Origin: Akebia trifoliata
Taxonomy: Eukaryota; Streptophyta; Magnoliopsida; Ranunculales; Lardizabalaceae
Assembly: GCA_017979445.1 (NCBI GenBank)
Contig: CM030715.1
Coordinates: 28,745,169 to 28,809,168 of the forward strand
Direction of reading: 5' to 3'
DNA: 64,000 nucleotides
Shown here piece by piece: positions 15,101 through 27,100 of the stretch. The notes under the pieces were generated by a model. That model did no database searches and was not told the DNA's origin. It worked only from the letters and a program-made list of their open reading frames with translations. Both the position numbers and the translations under genes were made by a program. Numbering within the stretch: the first letter of the stretch is position 1; each line of letters begins with the position of its first letter.

Positions 15101-18100
15101 TAGTGTATCTGCTACTGCTGTCGAAGAGAAGAATAGGAACCTGAAGGCTGATCGCAGCACCAATGGAGCTGATTAAACGATTGATAGCCAAGAGAAACCT
15201 TATCGAAAGGTTTTTTTAAAAAAATTATTTTTCACAGCGCAAATCTCTATTGCAGCATGTGAAGGATCAATAAATTCTTTATCGCAACATGCGATTAAGA
15301 AAACATGAATCAAAGAAGAAAAGAGCCCCCAGAGGGGATAGAGATCGTATTAGGGTTTTTTTTTTCTTTTAGCTCTGATACCAAGAAGAATTTTAGAAAG
15401 GGAAAAGTTTCAAGTCTCATAATGAGAGCTTGATATATATTTATAATCCATAATAATGGAATGGACATTAATGCCCTTACATAGAAAGAATATAAATAAA
15501 CTAATGAAAATAAAAACTAGAACTAACTATCCTAGTATTTCCAATAGTTACATCACGGGTTTGACATATATGCGTGTATCTCCAAATACTACTTTTTTTT
15601 AACAGCAATGAAAATTTAAAAAATATTTTTTATAGTAGTTAAAAGATGTAAAGTCGGAAAGGCTTTAAAATTACATTGAGCAAGTGATCATAATAAATAT
15701 AAAACACAATAAATGAATGCAAGTAGATCATCTGGCAAACTATATCAATTTTCCATAATATACTTTTCCGGTAAATAAACATCAGATAAAAGTAGGGTGG
15801 GGTGTCCTTTAGATTTACTTGCACCCAACCAGATAGTGGAATTTTCCATTATAAATCAATTCCATTTTCATTTACATCAAATATATACATGATATAACTT
15901 ACCTTACAAGGCATAAAATTACAAAAATGTTAATAACACAGGAGCTAGTTGAGCACTAGGAAAACATCCATTTAAGATTGAGGATGGAACCATAATCCTG
16001 AAATATGATGCATAGTTAGTTCTGGAAACCATCGTAGGCAAGAGTACTCGATACCAAGTAGTTGGAACAAGGCTTTATTGATTGATTGATTGAATGCAGT
16101 AGTATAAACAGTATAATCCGACACTTCACCGTCAAATAAAAGGTGACCAACTTCACTAACCTTAATGTGCTAATTCGAAAATAGAAAAGAAATCTATCAA
16201 ATGCTTTGTCACCACCATGGTTTAAAATACTGAAATATGGTTGAAACGTTTTGAGACATTCCTATTAACTTTTAAAAGTAATCTTTCATAGGAGACAAAA
16301 GTCAAGGGGCATGTCATCAGTTAGAAAACACAGGGATATCCTAAATGTTAACAAAATATGGAGGGGACTTCTCTAAATCATCATCATCATTATCATTATC
16401 ATTGAAGCCTTATCTCAAAGATTTGGAGTCGGTGACACAAATCATGTTCATTCAATTCATCAAACACCTTTCATTAATTCAAGTGTCTTTGTATTTGTCA
16501 TGCTATCTCAATCCATGTCTTTTAGTCTTCCTTTCACTCTGTTACAACCTCCAACCAGAACATTCCTTCACAATGGCTCAGACGTCGGTATTCATTTCAC
16601 ATGACCAAAGCATTTCAATCGCTTCTCCTAAAAGTTATTCAGCCATTGGCACTATTACACTTTCACAAATGCGTTCATTTATAATTTTGACTTATATAGT
16701 CTATCCCCTAAAATCCATCTCAACCACCTCTTCTTACAATGCTTTCAAGCAAATTTACAAATCCTCTTTACAAACGAGGTTTCAAGAAAGATCCTTTAAT
16801 CAAACAAGGTTCAATGTCGCAGGAGTTCAAAAATACTATTTCATATACCAGTAGCATGACTCTGCTTCATTCTAGAACAGAGTCCCCACATAATTACTAC
16901 AACCCACCACCAAGTAATCACCACCGATTGCCGATCATAAAAAAGTTCAAACTGGCCTTCACCACCATCAACTGTCATATATGTAATTCATCATTTGTAT
17001 TATTCAAAATATCACCGGATTTAAATTTTTAGGAAAATATTAAGTAAAAAAGAAAAGAGTGGGAGAGAAAAACCCAGAAAGAAAAACCATAAAAAACCTT
17101 GTAGGTACTGAACTCCTTGAACCTCCAAATAAGAATATTCTTTATTTTTAATTGACTAGGCCGGACAGTGGACATCCCCACCTCTTGTAACAGATTAATC
17201 CATCAACCAGAACAACGGTACTTTCAGTTGCATCAGTTAAAACTCAGAAAAATCCATAATACAGAAAATGTAAGGCAGGGGTATTACTGATAATTGACTG
17301 GGTGTAAACTCCTCCATTAAAAAGCAGAAATATGTACCCCGTTTGATGGATGACTTGAATGAGGAAGAATTACTATTATGGGGAGATGGGAGTATTTGTA
17401 ATTGTGTTGTTGGGGATTGGGGTAGAGAGCTAGTTGTCCTCTTTTTTTGTACTGGTTGGTCAACTCAACCGCTCTTTCCTTCGTTTTTAATGAATTTTTT
17501 GCTTATCAAAAAAATAAAAGGAAGTATTACTGTTGCTGTTTTCATGTGTCCTTGCTAGGGCAGTCAATGGATCAGATCAAGGTTCATTTGGTACCAATCC
17601 AATAAGGATCGGATCCGGGACTGGTCTGATAAGTATTGGATAGGACCCTCATCCTATTGGGTTTATTGGAACTCAATATTAAGGTCCACATCTGATCCAT
17701 TAACAACGGGATCAGGTCTGGATCCCCGATTTTATATACAAAATCCAAATGAACTTCATACATCACAACAAATATAATATAATTTTTACACTTTCTAACA
17801 TATTACCCGATCGGGACATGGTTGATCCAGATCCGATCCAATAAGATATCGGATCGAAACCATTAGATCGTAACGGATCGGATTTCAAGTCGGATCTGAT
17901 CCGATTCATTGACACCCCTGGTCCTTGCAACAAAAACATAGAAAAAAAATTCAGGATATAAACTAGTACAGTAGTCTCACCTACGCATCCGGCCAAAATA
18001 GCGAGCCCGTTCAGTTACACCGACGAAGCCTCTAGAATCTAAAATGTTAAAAGCATGAGATGTCTTCAGAAGCTGATCATACCTAACACGTTGTAGAGCA

Positions 18101-21100
18101 AAAGTTAACTTTAAAAGATTGATATGGTAATAAATCGTTGAGATTATAAGATGTATGATTGAAAATATAAATTTTTATAAAACATACGCAGGGATTGCAC
18201 ATCCCAATGATAATAAGGAGCGAGCTTCTTCCTCGAAAAATTCAAAGTGTTTCTGGATATGATCAACACTGGCATGCTGTAAATAATAAGCACTCATTTC
18301 CTTCCTGCAACAGAAATGATGATTCTGATTAGCTTTGATTTCATATTGTTACCACAGATTAACTTGCAAGGAATGGCATCTTCCTATTGAAAAAGATAGA
18401 TCTAACGAGGTGCAAGAGTAAAAGTATAGAACATGAAACACGTCATAGAAAATAGAACATATTTTGAGGAAGTCAAAAGATTAGCAGAGGATCAGTGGGA
18501 CCGACATACTGAAGTCACATAGTTATCCATTTATAACCAAACTAGCGAAAACATCATTGAAAGTTCTACCTTTAATTAGAATACAATAAAAATGGTAAAT
18601 TCAGAACATTATCTACATGAGTGTGCATAGAAAAGAGAGGCAAATGTAAGTTGCATTAACCAAAGAACCAAAAATTATAAAATCATATGCTTCTCATAAT
18701 AACTTTAACTGCGCAACGCTTCCATAGAATTCACAGGGATTTGTGTTATGTATTATATGAGATCTAGAGTTTGCTAGTGCCTACGGCACGGGCATCCTCT
18801 TTGGGGTTAAAAGGGTAAAAGAGGGAAAATAGTATAGTTAAAAGAGGTATTATTGAAAAAAGTGGGGAGGAGAGGAAAAACAATAAAGTTGAAAGGGGGA
18901 GAAGAGCAAAAGCAATATAGTGGCGTTGTGTGAACCACACTCCTTTATCCCAATCTTTATAACCCACAAAACTGTAGCTACAGTTTTATGGGGTATAAAG
19001 AGTGTGGTCCACCATTGTGTTTTATTATATAAATAGAATCTCTTACTAGAGTCGGAAGGATCCATACCTTCTCTGTTGACATGTACGGCTTAGATATAAT
19101 TTAAAAAACAGGATAATTCAATAAGCCAATCCATAACTATTGCACCCAGGGATTTAGACTAGGCAACCAAGAAAAAGTGAAAAACAAAAGAAATATATTA
19201 AGTAGGAAAAGTAAACCTGTATAACGTTTTCTATCTTTTTTTATTAGTAAATGAAAAGATTGTGTAAAAGAAAGAAATGGTAAACTAGCGACAGGGGTTT
19301 GTTCCCTCTGGTCATGTGTTCGAGACCGAGTGGCCTTCTAATTTACCATGTTGAACGTTGGAAAACTTCCATGGGGTCAAGGGGTGCAACCGTAGGGACT
19401 ATTCCTATCCCAAAAGGGATTTGGGATACCTTGCATGGAGGCTAGAATTCTGCTATGAAACTGCATATTAGAAACTTCTTTCCTAAATAGTTGTGGGCAC
19501 TTCAAAGCATCATGTTAGTAAATTGAACCAGAGATGAGGATGTTGTGATGGATGGGTGGAAAGACTAGAAAAGATAAGAACAGAAATGATGACATTCGAG
19601 AAAAGGTTCCTAGCTCCACTAGGCGATAAACTAAGAGAAAGTCGACTGAGATGGTCTAGGCATTCTCAACAAAGGCTTATTACAAGAAATATGCAAGTTT
19701 CGATTTCAAGGGGATCACTTTTGATGATTTCGTTTTTAGATGGAATTCTTTATGTAGTCTTTGATGCTTTGTTCTCTTTTTAGCTTGTTACTCTCTTAGA
19801 GGCTTCCTCGGCCTCTTTGTACTTTTTTCCTTCATTTAATATATTACACTTATCAAAAAAAAAAGAAATATGCAAGTTTTTTATCCTCATTAGTAGATGA
19901 TCAATCTCATTAGCTTTATTCACATCCCACACAAGGCATAAGGCGCATCTTCCATGAACCCATGCTTTGCACCAAAGAAAGACTCACAACCAAGTTTCAA
20001 ACTCATCCACCAGGTCCCAAATCCGATCCTCTTTGTACAATGAAAGAGAATTAGACTAGTTAATAGACACAATGTAGCTCACTTACTCATTCTCCAAAAA
20101 CAACTCTCCATATGTAATTCCATCAGCATATTGAATTTTCTTGAAATGATCAACCCCCTGCCAAGTAGGTTTGAATCAAAATATGTCAGGCTTGGCAAAA
20201 GTATTTTATTTGAGTAAGAAAAAAAAATGCTCTTAATATGGACTAATATTAAAGAATTAAATTAACCTGAAGCAACATGAGTATACGTTCAAGGCCATAA
20301 GTTATTTCCACGGATACTGGCAGCAATTGAAGACTTCCAGCCTGAAAATAATCAAGAGAAACAACTATATGAATGTGGGTAACACACTTAAAATAATTCA
20401 ATTCTCTTCAGCAATAAATGATGACAAACGTATATTAAGATAACCTCAAGTCAATTAATGAAAATACTAATTCTGAATAGCAAACAGAATCCTTGATGAA
20501 TAAGAATCATATAAATAATTACACAAACACTAAATGTACCTGCTGGAAGTAAGTGAATTGTGTGATCTCCATTCCATCCATCCAAATTTCCCACCCCAAT
20601 CCCCATGCACCAAGAACCTATGAAGTTTTCAAAATGAAATGAATTTAAAACAAGATTGCCAAATATTATTCAATCTATGAGCCGAAGATGTTTTACAAAC
20701 TATTATGCCTACAACTGTACAGAGCTCATGTAATATATCTTAAGAAGTCCTTGCAAATTATTATGCCTACAATTGTCCGGAGCTCATCTAATAAATCCAG
20801 ACAAAACTTTTGGATGTATTCAGGCAATATGGAATTAACTTTTTTTTTTCCTTGTAGGATATGGAATCGGCCTAGCCACAAAAAAAGAGAAGCAGCAGGA
20901 ATAAAAGATCAACAAAGACCAAGATATTTCCACCAATCAAAATAGGAAGCATTACCGGACTTTCCCAGTTATCCTCAACAAAGCGTATATCATGCTCGTT
21001 AACATCAACACCTGCAATGCACAAAGTTTCAAAACCAAATAATAATAATAATAATAATAATACAGAATTGTGGGTGCTACATAAAGAAGACATCCAAGAA

Positions 21101-24100
21101 TGGCACAGTAGACTTCTCAGTCAAAGCTAGCTGTATACAGAAAGAGTTCAAAATGGAATGGAATTTATCTAATGGATACATACAGTCCTTCCATTATGGG
21201 AGTTGTTATTATGTAAAGACTTTGCATCCCTCGTCGAAGGGGAGAAAATTGTACAGAAAATAATAATAGAAGCCAATCAATGATCAGTGGAAGTGTCCAA
21301 TTACTAGCATCCATAAGAAAAGACATGATCAAATAGGAATGAGGGGGGAAAAAAATGGCAATATGCAGTTGGCAGAATCTACAGCACCAAATTACAAAAG
21401 GAGTTAATGTTGCAATTATTAGCAAAAGCCATCATCTTATGACTTCACACAAAAGGCAACATAGGCATAAATCAGTTGAAACACTAAACAAACATATAAC
21501 CACCATACAAAGCAAGAAGATAAAGACAACCTTTGCAACGTACAAGAGCTAATGCAGTCTACATGAATCAATTTTCACCCAGAACATATACATGAACAAA
21601 AAATTGAGAATTTAAAAATATAAATAAATAAAAACTACCTAAAGCTGAAAGGCTACGGATAAAAAGGTCTTGTGAATTTCCCGGATCTGGCTTCAAAATA
21701 ACCTGATATCAGAGCCAATCAAAAACATATATTGAAGCTGGGTGAAAGCCAGTGTGCTTCTTCAAGAAAGCTCAGTAACATCAATCATTATTTCATTACA
21801 TGATCAAGATGAGAAATCGAACTTAACCTGAAACTGAGTGTGGCGTTGGAGCCGATTAGGGTTTTCCCCATAACGACTATCATCCGGCCGTACGCTAGGC
21901 TCCACATACCTTCAACCAGAAAGTTTTAAATTAGGGATGACAACAATTAAATTCTAAATACCATCATGCGCTTGTGATGAAGTACTTGGAAATGAATATG
22001 GATCACAGGAGCAGTACACGGCATAGCACCATGCAAGCAAATTTTATAAAAATAACAAGATATTATTCCAAGACATAATTTTAAGAACAATTATATAACA
22101 ACATGTGAGCTTAAGGCTCTTCTCCATAGGTCCTTTGACTTCTATGGACAGCCAAAGCTAAGCACAGCCCACGTGGTAGTGGGCTTTTAGATTGGCTCGG
22201 TTCTATAGCTCCTTTCATAGTGTGTGGTGAGCCTCCCTTTTCCAGTAATGTGACTTGCTTTCTCTGGTTTTGTACAAATTGCGACCAATTCCTGCTATAT
22301 TGACTCAATTCTCTTCTCCCTACCTGTGGATTTCTCCAAAAACCATAAGTTTATTCATGTCCTTGAATAATACAGAGGACCTTTGCTGTTTCTCCCTAAT
22401 TGGAGGGTATCGGCTCCTAAAACTGGGCAAGGATGCTTTGGAAGTCCATGGACAACCAGATTTGGAGAAAGACACAAATAACGGGAAAGACTTGTATTGA
22501 TGATCTTTAATCCGATGTCTTTGGCAGATTTATCGAAGTGATCAGTTTACCCAGGTACGAACAGCAGGCCCTTCTTTCCGGCAGGGGTAAAGGATGAGGA
22601 CTGAAATTGTTTGATCAAATCCCTATACTAGGTAATCAATTTTTCTTTGTATGTATTCTTATGTTAAACCCAAAACCAATGTGTATCAAAAAATATTCTC
22701 AGATCTCCCTATTTTCTTTTTATAACCAGAAATATATTAGAAAAAGGACGGCCAAGATGACCAACCCAGCCAACCCACAACGGACTATTAATATTACAAA
22801 CTCACTTCCATCTTTCCACAAAGTCATCAAAGAACACCCCCCTAAATTCTTTAAACACCTTGTACTAAAAGAATAAAAGACCCAAGATAGACATAACAAT
22901 ATCTTGAAAAGAAAGCTCGTTATTCTTGAAAATCCTTCAATTCCTCTCCTTCTACACACCCCAACAAATGGCAAATGGGGTGAGACACTGTAATACCCTT
23001 TTCAAAGAAGAAAAATCAGACCCCCCACTAAAGCCATGAATTAACTAAAACCTATAATGAAAAAGGAAAGCACCCGACCACTCCAAAGAGGGACAAGAAA
23101 TGAGCCCAAATCTTCTGAGCCAAGGAATAGTGAGTAAAAATGTGGTCCACCATCTCATCACTCACTTTACTTAAATTACAATAGTTCGGACCAACAAAAC
23201 CCATCTTCATTAGCTGGTCATTAGTAGTAATTTCACCAAAGGACGCCCGCACACATGAAAAAATAAGTTTTTAAAGGGAGCCTTAGCTCCCCAAAAACTC
23301 CGTTGGGAAAGGATTTGTGTTTGCTTAATTCATGGATTTGTTGAAGGATTTGACTGAGAAAACGGCATCTCGACACCCCTCCCACTCTATGCAAATCCCC
23401 ACAGTCCACTTGCACCGAAATGAAGTCAACACCTCTAGTCAATCTTGCAATGTTATCGATCTCCCAATCATTCAAAATCTTCTAAAACCAATATTCCAAG
23501 AGAAATCACCCGCTCTACAAGGAAAAGACGGCACAGGTACCTTTTCTTTCAAGACAAAACAAAAAGGTCTGGAAACTCTTCCCTAAGAGATGTCTCCCCA
23601 CACAAACAATCTTTCCAAAAGAGGAATCTACTTCCTTTGCCAAATCCAAAGCGCCTTCCTTCTAAATGTGGAAGGACCTTAAACACCCCTTTCCAGACTC
23701 CACACCCATAAGACCAAGGGGCTTCTCCACTCTGCCCCCATACATATTCATGTCAGATTTGCTCAATTTATGGTAAGTTTGCTGCCTATCCTACTAACAT
23801 CCCCCCTCAAATTGATGCTGGTCGATCAAGAAGCATCAATTTGCCAACAAGAAACTGATGACGTAGTCGTGTCATAGCTTTGGTGAAGGCATCTGCTATC
23901 TGAAGGTCGCTTGAAACATGTGGAAGAGAGATAACCCGAGTATCAACAGCTTCCTCTTGCGGAAGCGAAGATTGAGTAAGAAGACGTTGTTCCTCTCGAA
24001 GAAGTGCTCCAAAACACACGTCAAGAGATGGTGAAGGATCCCTGTGCATCAGGTTGGAGCGAATAGACTCGAATTCTGGCCTTAGTTTCATTAAAAACTG

Positions 24101-27100
24101 GTCTCTTTTGCTAGCTTCATGGACTGCTTGAACAGCAGATAGAGACTCGGCCGACACGTTGGCATACACAATGTCGGAAAACTCAGCCCAAAGATTCTGA
24201 AAACCACAAAAATATTCCTGAATAGAGAGTGTACCTTGGGAATAGACAGCAAGATCAGTTTCCAACTGAAATCGTCGGGCGGAATGATCTTGATGATAGA
24301 CCTTTTTCAGGTACTCCCACATCGATTTAGCCGTCTTGTGAGGCCTTAAATTGAGTACAAGCAGTGGATCTACAGATCCAAGAATCCAAGTCATCACGCG
24401 AGCATCTTTCACCTTCCATTGAACCAACTTCGTAGGATCGGTAGGTGCTGGATCACTCCCATCAACATGACCCCACAACTCCTTTCCCATGACAAAAAGT
24501 TGAAACTGAAACTCCCAGGCAGCATAATTCTTCCCGGTAAACCGAGTTTGAAAGACTTCTGAGTTGGAGTTGTTAGCCATAACTAGAATCTCTCAAAATT
24601 CACCAAAAGAAAACGAAAACTGCAAACCAGAACCCGCACCCAAGAAACCAGAAAACCAGAGCCTAGAACCACAAAAATTGGACCAAAGACAAGGTTGATT
24701 CAGAGTGTGGCTCTGATACCATGTCAGATTTGCTCAATTTATGGTAAGTTTGCTGCCTATCCTACTAACAATTCACACCAAACTTATCAGCAATTATGCG
24801 CCTCCACAAACTATTTTCCTCCAACCCAAGTATCCAAAGAAATAAGCCAAGAAGAGCAGAATTCACACTCCCCAATATTCTAATTCCAAGAACCCCATCC
24901 TTTTTGAGAGTGCAAACCCACTTCCAACCAATCATATGAAAATGTGTCTTCCTTTCAACACCATGCCATATAAAAAAACTCACACTAATTCATCCAATCT
25001 ACCCTCCACACAACGAGACATAGAAAAGAACGTAAAATACAACACAATACTCGCCAAAGTGCTATTAATGAGAGTACGCTTCCACTCTTTAGATAGGTAA
25101 CTTGATTGCCACGAACTAAGCCCCTACCAACTTTTTCCAACATTGATCCCACACCACCTTACCATTGTATAGTCCCCAAAGGCAATTCAAAATAGGATTC
25201 GGAATAGCACCTACCTGGTTTCCAAACAAGGCCACATACAAATCAACGTCAAAACATCCCCCATCGAAACACTATCTTACGCAAATTCATTGACAAAGAC
25301 AAAACGGCTTCAAAACAACACAGAAAACCACTTAGGAATCTCACCTAACACAAGGAAGCATCAAGGAAAATCAACGTATCACTGGCAAACTGTAGATGTG
25401 AAATTCTCGGGCCCCCCTGACTAACCAAAAAACCCTATAGATTTCCATTATCCGCTACCGTTGATAACATCCTACCCAAACCTTCCATTATTATAATGAA
25501 CAAGAATAGGGATAGGATCTCCCTTGCCTCAAGCCCCTAGAATTGTGGAAGAAACCACAAGGCACCCCATTAGCCATGATAGAAAATTAAAGCGACAAGA
25601 TGCATTTCATGACCCTACCGATCCAAACTTTACCAAAACTCATTCTAACTATCATACATTTAAGGAAAATCCAATTCACGGGATCATAAGTCTTTTCCAA
25701 ATCTTACATGCCAATCTTGGCCACCCTTCCTTGATGCTAAAATCAACACACTCATTGCCGGTCAAAACACCATCCAAGCTCTACCTTCCTTTAACAAAAG
25801 CCTTTTGGGATGCATCAATAATATCTTACATGACCATCTTCATTCTCGAAACCAATAACTTTGAACTGATCTAATAGGAAGAGCTAACCAAGTTGATAAG
25901 AAATTGAAAAGATTTTATGGTTTCCTTGATATTTTGTCACTCTAATGAAACTATTTATTCCTGTATAGCTTTTTTATTATATAAAGGAGAGAGATTAATT
26001 TCTTCCATCTTCTCCTTTATTCCTCATTTTTTTTCTCTTTTACATCAATTTTGTGAGCTGCATCTACTTGGTATCAAAGTGGAAAAAAGTAAGGAATCAT
26101 TTCGCCAAATTTGTGTTGGAATCGTTTGCATGAAGTTTTTTCTGCAAAGATTGAACTTAATACAATCCCATTCCCATGAATTATATCTTTGATATGATCA
26201 ATCTTAAATCATTTTATAAGATAAAACTTGACAAGTAATCCTTAAATAACAAAGAGAAAGGGGAGGGGGGGGGGGGGGGCATGAGTAATGAACAAAATGC
26301 AACCCCATCTCTAGGCAAGATAGTGTGTTCCCTATGTATGACTTTTAGTTCAACAAGCATGAGTAGTACATATATTTGAATAGACAATATATTTACTTTA
26401 ACGCCCATAGAAACACAAGAAAGTAAAGTTTATTCCACTAATGCAACAAATGCATTCCAAAGCATACTTACGCAACATTCCAAGGTTCTGGACCCAGAAC
26501 TCTTAAGAATGTCAAAGGATTCATAGTTCCAGCTCCAACCTGAATAGTAAAGTCAAATTCACAATTAATGGGAATCAAAATAAATGACAATAAAATGAAA
26601 TTACTTGAACGAGTAAAAAACATTATGAAACTAAAGACTCTAGGAAAAAAATTATACGTATAAATTTTCTTGATTATAAACCAAAACGGGATACAAAAAA
26701 GTAAATGAGGGCCACGGGACCCTTTCTTAAGAATTAAAAGATTATATTAATCGTCAAAAAGAGATTGTTCAATCAATTGATGAATCTGGTGGTCAAGATG
26801 TGACATGCCAAAAAGAGCAAGTATAAGAACACATAAAACGAAAAGAGAAAAAATAATAATAAGAATAAAACATAGACAACACCCAATTGACTCCTAAAAA
26901 TAAATAATAATCGAATCCCATCAAACTAGGTCTTCAAAAAATATAGGCTTGCACTCTTTACAAACCAAGAACCAATAGAATAAAAAGACTTAATATTCAA
27001 AACAAATTTGTGAAAATAGTCTTTTTCGCCTTGGAACACCCTCAATCCATCTCTTCCCAAATTCCCCACCAACATATGGCAAACATAAACAAACACCATT

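Larger units (their letters stand above)
9936..15546 (-). mobile_element. Full-length Copia retrotransposon, young (Copia 1)
   Basis: A 5,611-bp element in sense orientation in EDD1 intron 11. Two 163-bp LTRs are identical base for base. The 5-bp target duplication GTTAC lies at 9931-9935 and 15547-15551. PBS TGGTATCAGAGC and a polypurine tract flank the LTRs inside. The domain order gag, protease, integrase, RT, RNase H marks it as Ty1/copia; the short LTRs suggest an Ale- or Ivana-like lineage. The LTR ends are TA...CT, not the usual TG...CA. Confidence 0.95.
23751..24770 (-). mobile_element. Mini-Copia: 1,020-bp LTR element with 49-bp LTRs
   Basis: A complete, very small Copia. The 49-bp LTRs are identical, with ends TGTTAG...CTGACA (minus strand). 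The 5-bp target duplication is ATTCA (23746-23750 and 24771-24775). PBS TGGTATCAGAGCC at 24709-24721 and PPT GGGGGGA at 23800-23806 complete it. The only coding sequence is one intact ORF (23807-24580) joining Gag to the last part of Pol. It lacks protease, integrase and RT, so it must move using proteins from another element. It sits inside the L1 at 22711-25875. Confidence 0.95.
22711..25875 (-). mobile_element. L1-type LINE, 5'-truncated, split by the mini-Copia
   Basis: On the minus strand, from right to left: an RT N-terminal part with a decayed QKAFVKGR...[12 protein letters not shown] block (25870-25700), [11 protein letters not shown] sequence near 25520, [20 protein letters not shown] and [14 protein letters not shown] (to 24776). 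After the mini-Copia the same protein goes on through [20 protein letters not shown] and the zinc part ([18 protein letters not shown]) to an A-rich tail near 22711-22724. Many frame breaks. Sense to EDD1. Confidence 0.75.
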
